Positions 24,615 to 34,149 of a DNA stretch of 35,641 bases are shown one piece after another (position 1 is the first letter of the stretch; each line of letters begins with the position of its first letter). The stretch is from an uncultured Bacteroides sp. Its GTDB lineage: Bacteria; Bacteroidota; Bacteroidia; Bacteroidales; Bacteroidaceae. The notes below the pieces were generated by a model. That model had not been told where the DNA came from. It searched no databases and saw nothing but the letters and a program-made list of their open reading frames with translations. The stretch lies in the NCBI GenBank assembly GCA_900557355.1, contig USSR01000005.1:1-35641 (forward strand), given 5' to 3'. A program made the translations under genes and the position numbers.

Positions 24615-27161
24615 ATGAAAAGAGGATTATTGCTTTTACTCTGTGTCATGCAGAGTTTTATATTTGTATTGCATGCGCAAAACACACAGCGAAATATTGC
24701 TTATACAGATGGCAATGTAAGATTTACAGTCATTTCTGATGGAGCAATCCGTCTGGAATATGCACCGGATGGGAAATTCGTGGACGATAGATCTCACATC
24801 GTTGTGAATCGTAACTATCCCCAGGTAGATTACAAGCTAAAAACAAGAGGAGGATGGGTTGAAATAACGACTTCCAAAATGAAGATGCGTTATAAGAAAA
24901 AGAGTGGACAGTTTACAGATAAGAACTTGGTTATCACTGCCTCTAAAGAAATATTACCTTTTACTTGGAAACCCGGTATGCAACAGAAGGGCAACTTGAA
25001 AGGAACCTATCGTACATTGGATGGTATGGATGGTGATACACAGACACAAACATGGGTGGCTGATACAAAGAAAGGTGATAAACTGAAACTGGAAGATGGC
25101 CTGTTGGCTACGGACGGTTGGACTCTGATTGATGATTCTCAGGGACTTTTGTTTGATGATAATAAAGATTGGGATTGGGTGAAAGAGCGTCCGGCTAATG
25201 GCGGACAGGATTGGTATTTCATGGCATATGGACATGACTATAAAGCTGCCTTGAAAGATTATACCCTCTTTGCGGGAAAAGTACCATTACCTCCCCGGTA
25301 TGCATTTGGTTATTGGTGGTCACGCTATTGGTTATATTCTGACAGGGAGTTCCGTAATCTGATTGATAATTTCCATACTTATCAGATTCCTTTGGATGTA
25401 TTGGTGGTAGATATGGACTGGCATTATACAGAACAAGGAAAAGGTGGTTGGACCGGTTGGACATGGAATCGTGATTTATTCCCGAACCCAAAGGAGTTTT
25501 TGGGATACTTGAAACAGAATGATGTGAAAATCACCCTTAACTTACATCCGGCGGATGGAGTAGCTTCTTATGAAGAAAAATATTCTGGATTAGCAAAAGA
25601 TATGGGAGTTGATCCTCAGTCCAAACAGACTATTCCATGGATAAATTCAGATAAGAAGTTTATTAAAAATATGTTTAAGAATGTATTGACGCCAATGGAG
25701 AAAGATGGTGTTGATTTTTGGTGGCTGGACTGGCAACAAAGGATATATGATCCGAAGGTGAAGAATTTGAGCAACACTTGGTGGATTAATTATGCTTTCT
25801 TTAGTAATATGGAAAAGAACAGGGACACACGTCCGATGCTATATCACCGTTGGGGAGGTTTGGGTAATCATCGCTATCAGGTGGGGTTCTCCGGTGATGC
25901 AGTTGTTTCATGGAAATCATTAGATTTTCAGCCTTACTTCAACTCGACAGCTTCCAATGTATTATATGGTTATTGGAGTCATGACCTAGGAGGACATATC
26001 GGTGAAAGTATAGATCCGGAAATGTACACTCGTTGGTTGCAATTCGGAGCCTTAAGCCCGATTATGCGTACACATTCTCAAAAAAGTGCCGGTTTGAATA
26101 AGGAACCATGGGTATTCAACAAAGAATATTGTGATGTTCTTCGTAAGACAATCCAGCAACGTTATGAGATGGCGCCTTATATTTATACAATGGCTCGTAA
26201 AGGTTATGATGAAGGATTATCACTTTGCCGTCCGATGTATTATGATCATCCGGATAATAAGGAAGCATATGAGTTCCGTAATGAATATATGTTTGGAGAT
26301 GATATTCTGGTTGCTCCTGCCACAGCTCCTGCAAAAGATGGTTATGTACAAGTGCGTGTGTGGCTGCCCGAAGGTGAATGGTATGAGTTGCATACAGGTA
26401 CCTTACTGAAAGGAGGACAAATAGTGGAACGTCCTTTTGCTATTGACGAATATCCGATTTATGTAAAAGCGGGAGCGGTATTGCCGATGTATACAAGAAA
26501 GGTGATGAACCTGAACGGTAATGATGAGGAGGTTGTTGTTACCGTATTCCCTGGTGGAAATGGAATTTCGTCCTTTAATTTTTATGAAGATAATGGAAAT
26601 GATAAGAACTATGCTTCGGAATATGCTGTGACTAAATTAACATCTTTCAGCCAAGGGCAGGAACGAACGATTGTTATCGGTAAACGTGATGGCCGATATA
26701 AAGATATGCCTGAATCTCGTTCATTCAAAGTGAAAGTGCTCTCATCACTTGTTCCTCAGTCTGTCACTGTAAATGGTCAACCTGCCAAATATGAATATTT
26801 GGGTGAAGAGTTTGCTCTTTCGGTTGATTTGCCTGTTTTGTCATGTGATCAGGAAAAGGTTATTAAAATAGTTTATCCTACGGAAACAGCTGATATGAAC
26901 GGCTTGTTGGGAGTATCTAGACGAATAGCTAAATCTATGGAGCAGTTAAAATACCGTGATTCATATATTTGCTTTAAGGAAGAATTTGGTAAAATGGGAA
27001 GTCTGAGTGAAGCGGTAATCTATGCACCGGAGAAGATCTCTTCTTTAGTTTCCGATTTTTGGAAAAGTTATACTGACCTCCCGGAGGTTTTGAAGCGTCA
27101 GGGTTTGAATGACGAAAATAAAGCTTGGTTTTTGCAATCTATTTGCTGGAGCAAGCAATAG
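24615..27161 (+). CDS. Secreted GH31-family alpha-glycosidase
   Basis: This protein is 848 aa from the ATG at 24615. The frame is open to a GTG at 24540, but that start would fall inside a terminator hairpin and lose the signal peptide. The signal is about residues 1-21 (FVLHAQ). It has the GH31 N-terminal beta-sandwich, then a TIM barrel with nucleophile D372 in DFWWLDWQQ and acid/base D428 in GFSGDAVVSW. Further motifs are YWSHDLGGHIG and MRTHSQKS, then C-terminal beta-sandwiches (FGDDILVAPATAP, VYVKAGAVLPMY-like). Residues ~758-848 form an extra helical tail not needed for the core fold. It is a periplasmic exo-acting alpha-glucosidase, alpha-galactosidase or alpha-xylosidase. With GH65 nearby alpha-glucosidase is the leading guess. 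Confidence 0.93.
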   Translation: MKRGLLLLLCVMQSFIFVLHAQNTQRNIAYTDGNVRFTVISDGAIRLEYAPDGKFVDDRSHIVVNRNYPQVDYKLKTRGGWVEITTSKMKMRYKKKSGQFTDKNLVITASKEILPFTWKPGMQQKGNLKGTYRTLDGMDGDTQTQTWVADTKKGDKLKLEDGLLATDGWTLIDDSQGLLFDDNKDWDWVKERPANGGQDWYFMAYGHDYKAALKDYTLFAGKVPLPPRYAFGYWWSRYWLYSDREFRNLIDNFHTYQIPLDVLVVDMDWHYTEQGKGGWTGWTWNRDLFPNPKEFLGYLKQNDVKITLNLHPADGVASYEEKYSGLAKDMGVDPQSKQTIPWINSDKKFIKNMFKNVLTPMEKDGVDFWWLDWQQRIYDPKVKNLSNTWWINYAFFSNMEKNRDTRPMLYHRWGGLGNHRYQVGFSGDAVVSWKSLDFQPYFNSTASNVLYGYWSHDLGGHIGESIDPEMYTRWLQFGALSPIMRTHSQKSAGLNKEPWVFNKEYCDVLRKTIQQRYEMAPYIYTMARKGYDEGLSLCRPMYYDHPDNKEAYEFRNEYMFGDDILVAPATAPAKDGYVQVRVWLPEGEWYELHTGTLLKGGQIVERPFAIDEYPIYVKAGAVLPMYTRKVMNLNGNDEEVVVTVFPGGNGISSFNFYEDNGNDKNYASEYAVTKLTSFSQGQERTIVIGKRDGRYKDMPESRSFKVKVLSSLVPQSVTVNGQPAKYEYLGEEFALSVDLPVLSCDQEKVIKIVYPTETADMNGLLGVSRRIAKSMEQLKYRDSYICFKEEFGKMGSLSEAVIYAPEKISSLVSDFWKSYTDLPEVLKRQGLNDENKAWFLQSICWSKQ

Positions 27162-27173
27162 TATGAGAAATGT

Positions 27174-27208
27174 AATAGTGGGGTGATAAAAGCTCCCACT
27201 ATTTTTTT
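27174..27208 (+). terminator. Intrinsic terminator of the first Sus operon
   Basis: A perfect 9-bp stem AATAGTGGG (27174-27182) / CCCACTATT (27195-27203) with a 12-base loop is followed by a T-run (27202-27208). It starts 13 bases after the GH31 stop. Confidence 0.85.
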
Positions 27209-27592
27209 ATATAAGTAATGAAGGGCAAGCCAGATACTACTGTAGTTGATATTTTCTGATGTTGCTCCATTTTAGAAAGAGTTTGTATTTTTATGACCAT
27301 TTATACAACTATGCTATATGTAATATCACTTTCGGGGGGGGAGATATAGGTTGGATGATAATAGAGAAAAGCACACAACATAAGCTAAAATAGTAAAAGT
27401 GCTCCAAAACATACTAGGATAGCTGTTTTATAGGTTTTTGACCTGTTTTTGTCATTTATTGAACCGTTATTTTTATTCTATTAATAGGATAGCGTTTTAT
27501 TTTGCATTTCGTTAATAGTGCACATTGGAATAATGCATAGTTATTTTTTCTTTTGATTTTTATATTTATTGTTTAACGAATAATTTAATACA
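27209..27592 (+). other. Intergenic region between the two Sus operons
   Basis: No coding frame is supported in this stretch between the terminator and the IPT/NHL gene. It holds a run of eight G at 27334-27341, unusual in this AT-rich spacer, and the HTCS operator/promoter at 27438-27504. The roughly 230 bases before the operator show nothing else I can identify. Confidence 0.6.
27438..27504 (+). promoter_or_regulatory. HTCS operator and promoter of the second Sus operon
   Basis: Half-sites start at 27438 (TTGACCTGTTTTTGTC) and 27459 (TTGAACCGTTATTTTT), exactly 21 bp apart. The -7 box TTATTTTG lies at 27497-27504, exactly 38 bp from the second half-site start, with one difference from TAnnTTTG. 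The segment before the second half-site (TCATTTATTGA) is shared with the 14339 operator. Expected leader to 27593 is about 80 bases. Confidence 0.75.
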
Positions 27593-29023
27593 ATGAAAAG
27601 TCTTTTTAAAACAAAAAAAGGAGGGAAACAGGTTAGGTTTGTATTGTTTTCCTTGATTTGCTTGGGTGGATTGGGTAGTTGCATGGACAAAAATGTGGAA
27701 GTAAATCTTCCGTCTTATGTAGCTTCTGATCCTAATGTTGAAGTTGTTTTTACTGACTATTCTCCTTTGGAAGGTGCTGTACGCACGAACATGTTTATCA
27801 ATGGTAGTAATTTTGGGACTGATCCCTCACTGATACGAGTGGTTGTCGGTGGTAAGGAAGCGAAGGTTGTTAGCTCTTCCGGTACACAGATTTATTGTAT
27901 TGTTCCTTCCCGTGCGGATGGAGGGTCTGTGCAGGTGGATATATTGAATAAAGATAAAAGTTTGAATGCTACCTATACATTTGACCAAAAGTTCTCTTAT
28001 CAGTATAATGTAGTTGTCGGCACGTTGTGCGGTGTAGTAGATAGTGAAGGCAATACTTCTATTACGGATGGTAATTTTGATAAAGCAGGAACTCAAACTC
28101 CTCTTGCCATGTACTATGACGAATCATCAGGCGAACGTTGCATTTATTTTTTCGAGAATGAACATAGTTTACGTAAAATTTATCTAGATAAGGATTCCAT
28201 AGCTACTGTGATTACTAATGGTGCTGCTGGTTGGAGTAGTGCTCCGAGTGGACTTGGCTGGAGTGTGGACAGGGATACTATGTTTGTGAACTGTCCGCAG
28301 GGGAATGTAGAACGTGCAGGAGCTTATTACCTACTTCGTAAAGAAAATTTTAAAAACTCTTATCCGGCTTTAAATGGAGATGATTTCAATACATTATTCA
28401 CGCATCCTATAGATGGTACTATCTTTTTGTGTCGTGGTCGTGATGCTACGCTTCATAAAGCGGTTTGGAATGAGAAGACACAAATGTGGGATCCGAAGCA
28501 GATTGCCAAGATGGGACCAAGCGGCTGGTTCCAATGTGTTACTTTTCATCCAAGTGGAAATTTTGCCTATTTAATAGCACGTGACAAGCAATGTGTGATG
28601 AAAGCAGAATATAATTGGGCTGGTAAATATCTGGAAACTCCTATTACTTTTGCTGGAGAGTTCGGATCATATGGTTACAAGGACGCATCCCAGAATTCTG
28701 CCCGTTTTGATAATCCAATGCAAGGGTGTTTTGTGTTGAACGAAGAATATGTGGCAGAGCAACGTGCGGATATATATGATTTTTATCTTACTGATGCTGC
28801 CAATCATTGTATTCGTAAGATCACTCCTGATGGTATTGTTACAACGTTTGCCGGTCGTGGAAGTTATTCGACAGATCAGATCGTGTCAGGATATATTGAC
28901 GGTGATCCTCGTGAAACAGCACGTTTCAACTATCCTTTAGGACTTTGTTATGAAGAGTCTACAGGTACTTTCTATGTTGGTGACAACGGTAATCACCGTG
29001 TTCGTACCATTGCATTACAGTAA
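27593..29023 (+). CDS. IPT/TIG-NHL-repeat surface lipoprotein
   Basis: This 476-aa protein has a lipobox LGSC with C30. The N-terminus is long and basic before the hydrophobic core, and an internal start is not obvious. Residues ~49-118 form an IPT/TIG Ig-like domain (FTDYSPLEGAVRTNMFINGSNFG, VVVGGKEAKVV, IYCIVPS). The rest is a propeller, with NHL-type repeats clearest at the C-terminus (FYLTDAANHCIRKITPDGIVTTFAG and FYVGDNGNHRVRTI). Such lipoproteins commonly accompany SusCD pairs and are thought to be surface glycan-binding proteins. It is first in the second Sus operon, 29 bases before susC-2, directly behind an HTCS operator. No hydrolase motif is seen. Confidence 0.85.
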   Translation: MKSLFKTKKGGKQVRFVLFSLICLGGLGSCMDKNVEVNLPSYVASDPNVEVVFTDYSPLEGAVRTNMFINGSNFGTDPSLIRVVVGGKEAKVVSSSGTQIYCIVPSRADGGSVQVDILNKDKSLNATYTFDQKFSYQYNVVVGTLCGVVDSEGNTSITDGNFDKAGTQTPLAMYYDESSGERCIYFFENEHSLRKIYLDKDSIATVITNGAAGWSSAPSGLGWSVDRDTMFVNCPQGNVERAGAYYLLRKENFKNSYPALNGDDFNTLFTHPIDGTIFLCRGRDATLHKAVWNEKTQMWDPKQIAKMGPSGWFQCVTFHPSGNFAYLIARDKQCVMKAEYNWAGKYLETPITFAGEFGSYGYKDASQNSARFDNPMQGCFVLNEEYVAEQRADIYDFYLTDAANHCIRKITPDGIVTTFAGRGSYSTDQIVSGYIDGDPRETARFNYPLGLCYEESTGTFYVGDNGNHRVRTIALQ

Positions 29024-29052
29024 ATTGATGATTAACACACAATTCTTATTTT

Positions 29053-32000
29053 ATGAGGAAATTTTTATTTATGATATTATTATTGACAACAGGTTACGTC
29101 ATTGATATGTATGCCCAGAGTCAGACGATAGAGGTAACCGGTATGGTCAGAGATGCCGAAAAGATACCTTTGGCTGGAGTCAATATTTCGGTAAAGAATG
29201 TTGCAGGTTTGGGAGTTATCACCAACATTGATGGTGAGTATAAGATTAAAATAGCTCCTTACAGTACGCTGATCTTTTCTTATATAGGATTTGAAACACA
29301 AGAAGTCCTGATAAAGGATAATATGAGTAAGATTGATGTCACATTGCGAGAATCTTCTGCTAGTGTGATTGATGAAGTGGTTATCACCGGTACAGGTGCT
29401 CAAAAGAAAATAACAATGACAGGTGCAGTTTCTACGGTAGATGTGAATGTGTTGAAGTCATCTCCTACTTCAAGTCTGGCAAATGCATTGGCTGGAAATG
29501 TTCCTGGTGTGTTAGCAAGGCAGACTTCCGGTAGACCGGGAGCCAATATGTCAGAATTCTGGATTCGTGGTATCTCTACTTTTGGGGCAGGTTCCGGAGC
29601 ATTGGTTTTAGTAGATGGATTCGAACGTAGCCTGAATGAAGTCAATGTGGAAGATATTGAGTCATTCTCTGTATTGAAGGATGCTTCAGCTACAGCAATT
29701 TATGGTAGTCGTGGTGCAAATGGCGTAGTGTTGATTACTACTAAGAGAGGTAAGGCTGGTAAAATTAATATCAATGCGAAAGTGGAAACTTCTTATAATA
29801 CACGTACCATGACTCCTGACTTTGTAGATGGTTATACTTACGCTACCATGCTGAACGAATCACGTACAACTCGTTCTCAACAGCCGATGTATTCCCAAGA
29901 TGAGTTGAGACTGATTCAGACAGGACTGGATCCGGATTTGTATCCGAATGTAGACTGGATGGATGTATTGTTAAGAGACGGTGCAATGACTTATCGTGCT
30001 AATCTTGATATAAGTGGCGGGGGTTCTGTGGCACGCTACTTTGTGTCAGCAAGCTATGTTAGCGAGGGAGGTATGTATAAGACAGACGGTAAGTTGAAAG
30101 ATTATAATACAAATGCCAATTACCAGCGTTGGAACTATCGTATGAATGTAGATTTTGATGTTACAAAGACCACCATGGTGACGGTAGGTGTTTCAGGCTG
30201 GCTTTCTACTCAGAATGATCCGGGACTTGGCTCTGATGCATTGTGGAAGTCCGTAATGGGACAAACACCTATTAATATGCCGGTGATTTTTTCGAACGGA
30301 AGAATTCCGGCTGCAGGAACAAGTGAACGTACTAATCCATGGGTAATTGCTACACAAACCGGTTATTATGAGGAGTGGCAGAACGTAATTCAAACGAATG
30401 CGACTTTGGATCAGAAATTGGATTTTATAACGAAAGGTTTGAAGTTTACCGGACGTTTTGGATTTGATACTTATAACAATAACTATCGTAATCATAAGCA
30501 GTGGCCTGAACAATGGCAAGCCGAACGTCAGCGAGATTCTAACGGGGAAATCGTTTTCAAAAAAGTGGCAGAGAAACAGCTGATGTTTCATGAGTCTTCT
30601 GCTTCAGGTAACCGTAGGCAGTTTTTGGAGGCTATTTTGCAATATGATCGTCGATTCGGTGATCATTCGGTGGGCGGTACGTTGAAATATACTCAGGATG
30701 AATATGTCAACACACAAAGTACAGCCGGCTATGATTGGCTACCTAATAGACACATGGGACTTGCTGGTCGTATTACCTATGGATGGAAATATCGCTATAT
30801 GGTTGATTTCAACTTTGGTTACAATGGTTCAGAAAATTTTGCCCCAGGCAACCAGTTTGGCTTCTTTCCTGCATACTCAGTAGCATGGAATATTGCGGAA
30901 GAACCTATTATTAAGAAGAATCTGAAATGGATGAATATGTTTAAGCTTCGTTATTCTTATGGTAAGGTAGGTAGTGACAATATTGGAACTCGTTTCCCTT
31001 ATCTGGAGCTTTTTGAAAGTAGAAATCCTTATAATTGGGGAGATTACAATACTCCTAATGTGGATAATGGACAGATTTATAAGCAGATATCTTCTTCTGG
31101 TGTGACATGGGAGATTGCTACTAAGCATGATATAGGTGTTGACTTCTCGTTATGGGATGACAGGTTTACTGGTACTGTAGATTATTTTCATGAAACACGT
31201 GATGGAATCTTTATGCAGCGTCAAAGTTTGCCAGGAACTTTAGGTTTGAGTTATCTTACACCTAGTGCGAATGTAGGTAAGGTACGTTCTACCGGTTTTG
31301 ATGGAAATGTGGCTTTCAAACAGGATATAGGCAATGTCAGTCTGACTGTACGCGGTAATTTCACTTATAGTAATAATAAGATTCTGGCTGCTGACGAGGC
31401 AAATAGCGCATATCCTTATATACGTGATACAGGGTATCGTGTCAATCAAGCGAAAGGTCTGATAGCTCTTGGCTTATTTAAGGATTATGATGATATACGT
31501 AACAGTCCTCAACAAACAGAATGGGGAACAGTAATGCCTGGTGATATTAAATATAAAGATGTGAACAGTGATGGCGTGATTAATGATAGTGATAGGGTAC
31601 CTATTGGTTCTACAACCCGTCCGAATTTGATTTACGGCTTTGGTATGTCTGCTACATGGAAAGGGTTCGATGTGAATCTACATTTCCAAGGTGCTGGTAA
31701 ATCCTCTTTCTTTATTGATGGTTTTGGAGTCAGACCATTTAGTGGTGGTGACTGGGGTAACATTCTTACGGATGTAGTAGGAAACTACTGGAGTCTTGGC
31801 ACGAATGAGAATCCTGATGCCAAATATCCTCGTTTGACCTGGCAGAATAACAGTAACAATAACCGTGAATCGACATATTGGTTGCGTGATGGTTCATATC
31901 TGCGCCTGAAAACGGTAGAGGTGGGTTATACACTTCCAAAGAACATCAGTCGTGCAATCTTGATGAATAATGTACGCATCTTCTTTATCGGGACAAATCT

Positions 32001-32109
32001 GTTAACATTCTCTAAGTTCAAATTATGGGATCCTGAAATGGGGAGCTCTAACGGGCAGCAGTATCCATTGTCTAAAATGCTCACTTTAGGTTTAACTGTT
32101 AATATATAA
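29053..32109 (+). CDS. susC: SusC-family TonB-dependent outer-membrane transporter (second pair)
   Basis: This 1018-aa protein has a signal peptide ending near residue 21 (DMYAQ). It has a carboxypeptidase-D-like domain at about 26-100 (VTGMVRDAEKIPLAGVNISV, FSYIGFETQEV), a plug starting at IDEVVITGTGAQKK, and SusC signatures FWIRGISTF, LVLVDGFERSLNEV and DASATAIYGSRGANGVVLI. The barrel ends LGLTVNI. Its carboxypeptidase domain, plug and end sequences differ widely from the first SusC, so this is an independent pair and not a recent tandem copy. It therefore probably takes up a different fragment of the same or a co-occurring glycan. susD-2 starts 8 bases after its stop. Confidence 0.97.
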   Translation: MRKFLFMILLLTTGYVIDMYAQSQTIEVTGMVRDAEKIPLAGVNISVKNVAGLGVITNIDGEYKIKIAPYSTLIFSYIGFETQEVLIKDNMSKIDVTLRESSASVIDEVVITGTGAQKKITMTGAVSTVDVNVLKSSPTSSLANALAGNVPGVLARQTSGRPGANMSEFWIRGISTFGAGSGALVLVDGFERSLNEVNVEDIESFSVLKDASATAIYGSRGANGVVLITTKRGKAGKININAKVETSYNTRTMTPDFVDGYTYATMLNESRTTRSQQPMYSQDELRLIQTGLDPDLYPNVDWMDVLLRDGAMTYRANLDISGGGSVARYFVSASYVSEGGMYKTDGKLKDYNTNANYQRWNYRMNVDFDVTKTTMVTVGVSGWLSTQNDPGLGSDALWKSVMGQTPINMPVIFSNGRIPAAGTSERTNPWVIATQTGYYEEWQNVIQTNATLDQKLDFITKGLKFTGRFGFDTYNNNYRNHKQWPEQWQAERQRDSNGEIVFKKVAEKQLMFHESSASGNRRQFLEAILQYDRRFGDHSVGGTLKYTQDEYVNTQSTAGYDWLPNRHMGLAGRITYGWKYRYMVDFNFGYNGSENFAPGNQFGFFPAYSVAWNIAEEPIIKKNLKWMNMFKLRYSYGKVGSDNIGTRFPYLELFESRNPYNWGDYNTPNVDNGQIYKQISSSGVTWEIATKHDIGVDFSLWDDRFTGTVDYFHETRDGIFMQRQSLPGTLGLSYLTPSANVGKVRSTGFDGNVAFKQDIGNVSLTVRGNFTYSNNKILAADEANSAYPYIRDTGYRVNQAKGLIALGLFKDYDDIRNSPQQTEWGTVMPGDIKYKDVNSDGVINDSDRVPIGSTTRPNLIYGFGMSATWKGFDVNLHFQGAGKSSFFIDGFGVRPFSGGDWGNILTDVVGNYWSLGTNENPDAKYPRLTWQNNSNNNRESTYWLRDGSYLRLKTVEVGYTLPKNISRAILMNNVRIFFIGTNLLTFSKFKLWDPEMGSSNGQQYPLSKMLTLGLTVNI

Positions 32110-32117
32110 TACGAAAT

Positions 32118-34130
32118 ATGAAAAAGAAACATATATTGTTTTCCACCATTATCAGTATGGGAATGATGGTTTCCTCTTGTTCAGATTATTTGAGCGTGGA
32201 GGGGAAATTGGGAGAAAATACCCAGAGTTTGGAAAATATATTCGAAAATAAAGAATGGTCGGAACAATGGTTGGCGACTGCATACGCTTGGCTGACATGG
32301 AGTAACATCGATATTGGTTCGAAAGATAACTGTATTACTAACTTTTCTGACGATATGTGTTATAGCGACCGTAATCTTGAATATCGTGTATTCAAATATT
32401 GTGAATATGATGAGAATTGGAAACAAGACTCCTGGGCACAAGCTTATGATGGTATCCGTCATGCCTCGATTTTTATTCATAATATTGACAGAAATAAAGA
32501 AATGACTCCGGATGAAATTGTTGATTATAAGGCACAGGCTCGTTTTGTACGCGCTTATTTCTACTGGAAGTTGTTGCAAAAGTACGGGCCTATACCAATT
32601 ATACCTAATGATGGTGTGATGGACTATAATGCTGCTTATGAGGATCTTTATATCCCACGTAGCACGTATGACGATTGTGTCAACTACATTGCAGAGGAAA
32701 TGAAGCTTGCAGCGAAAGACTTACCATTGAAACGTGATACACGTAATATGGCACGTCCTACTCGCGGAGCAGCTTTGGCAACTCGCGCAAAAGCATTGCT
32801 TTATGCTGCCAGCCCTCTCAATAATCCGCGTCCAACCGATACTGAACGTTTCACGGATTTGGTGGATGATGAAGGACGCTATCTGATGGCTCAAGAATAC
32901 AATGAAGAAAAGTGGGCAAAGGCGGCAGCAGCTGCTCGTGATGTGGTAGAACTTGGTCGTAAGGGTGTGTATGAGCTACATACGGTCTCAGCTCACTCTA
33001 CTGGTACAATTGATAATCCGGCAACGATTGCTCCTCCTACGCATGCGGTATATTCTCATGCGGATTTTCCTGCAGGATGGCGGAATATTGACCCGTTACA
33101 GTCTTACGAGACACTTTTTAATGGAGTGATTTTTCCTTCGGAAAACAAAGAGATGATTTTTACAACCGGACAGAACAACGGAGATATCAATACGATGATT
33201 CAACATCAGATGCCAATAGCATTCGGAGGTTATAATTGTCATGCTATGACAGGTAAGCAATGCGATGCCTATCAGATGAATACCGGAAAACCTTTTGATA
33301 AGACGAAAGACTGGACGGGTGATGAAAATTATGTGAGTGCCGAGGAAGCAGCTAGTGGTGATTGGGCACCATTGGTGGAAGGTGTGAATAAACAATATGG
33401 ACATCGTGAACCACGTTTTTATGCTACGGTAGCATACAATGGTTGCTTATGGAATGGTACTAATGCTGTACAGTCGTATGACCGGAATCTAATCATATGG
33501 TATTATCGTGGTGAAGAGAGTGGCTGGAGTAATTCAGGTGATCGTTGGTTGGCTACTGGTATTGGGATCAGGAAATTTGTTAGTTCTCGTGACAACTTTA
33601 AGACAGAGGGAGGGGTTATCTCAAAGCCTGTGATTGGTATTCGTTATGCTGACGTGTTGTTATGGTATGCAGAGGCATTAAATGAATTAGGTGCGAGTAC
33701 TTATCAGATTCCTTCATGGGATGGAACTCAGTCTTATGATATTTCACGTGATAAGAATGAAATGAGTTATGCTATTTCCAGAGTTCGTATTCGTGGAGGA
33801 GTTCCCGATTTTGGATCAGATGTTTATGAGAATGCTGATGAGTTCCGCAAGCATTTGAAGCATGAGCGCCAGATAGAGTTATTTGCAGAAAACAGTCGTT
33901 ACTTTGATCTGCGCCGTTGGAAGGATGCCGAATATGAGGAGTCGCAGCAGATGTATGGTTGCAATGCATATATGAGTAAAACAGAAAGAGACTTATTTCA
34001 TACTCAAGTGATCAATTCGAACTTGCCGACTACTTTTAGCCGTAAAATGTATTTCTGGCCGATTTCCCATGATCAGTTGAGAAGAAACTTGCGTCTGACT
34101 CAGAACCCGGGATGGACATATTATGATTAA
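32118..34130 (+). CDS. susD: SusD/RagB-family surface lipoprotein (second pair)
   Basis: This 670-aa protein has a lipobox VSSC with C21, then SDYLSVEGKLGE. SusD landmarks are YKAQARFVRAYFYWKLLQKYGPIPII, TRAKALLYAASPLNN, IRYADVLLWYAEALNELG, ISRVRIRGGVP, KHERQIELFAENSRYFDLRRW and the C-terminal MYFWPISHDQLRRNLRLTQNPGW. A long insert around residues 290-330 (TAPPTHAVYSHADF region) may contribute to the glycan site. It pairs with the SusC immediately upstream. The next gene's signal-peptide start lies 19 bases beyond its stop. Confidence 0.97.
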   Translation: MKKKHILFSTIISMGMMVSSCSDYLSVEGKLGENTQSLENIFENKEWSEQWLATAYAWLTWSNIDIGSKDNCITNFSDDMCYSDRNLEYRVFKYCEYDENWKQDSWAQAYDGIRHASIFIHNIDRNKEMTPDEIVDYKAQARFVRAYFYWKLLQKYGPIPIIPNDGVMDYNAAYEDLYIPRSTYDDCVNYIAEEMKLAAKDLPLKRDTRNMARPTRGAALATRAKALLYAASPLNNPRPTDTERFTDLVDDEGRYLMAQEYNEEKWAKAAAAARDVVELGRKGVYELHTVSAHSTGTIDNPATIAPPTHAVYSHADFPAGWRNIDPLQSYETLFNGVIFPSENKEMIFTTGQNNGDINTMIQHQMPIAFGGYNCHAMTGKQCDAYQMNTGKPFDKTKDWTGDENYVSAEEAASGDWAPLVEGVNKQYGHREPRFYATVAYNGCLWNGTNAVQSYDRNLIIWYYRGEESGWSNSGDRWLATGIGIRKFVSSRDNFKTEGGVISKPVIGIRYADVLLWYAEALNELGASTYQIPSWDGTQSYDISRDKNEMSYAISRVRIRGGVPDFGSDVYENADEFRKHLKHERQIELFAENSRYFDLRRWKDAEYEESQQMYGCNAYMSKTERDLFHTQVINSNLPTTFSRKMYFWPISHDQLRRNLRLTQNPGWTYYD

Positions 34131-34149
34131 CCTTATTAAATGGAAAAAT

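Noticed and set aside
34123..34149. Upstream start of the last lipoprotein overlapping susD
   Set aside because: The ATG at 34150 gives a normal SPII signal with lipobox LTGAC; the longer form adds a charged stretch before it.
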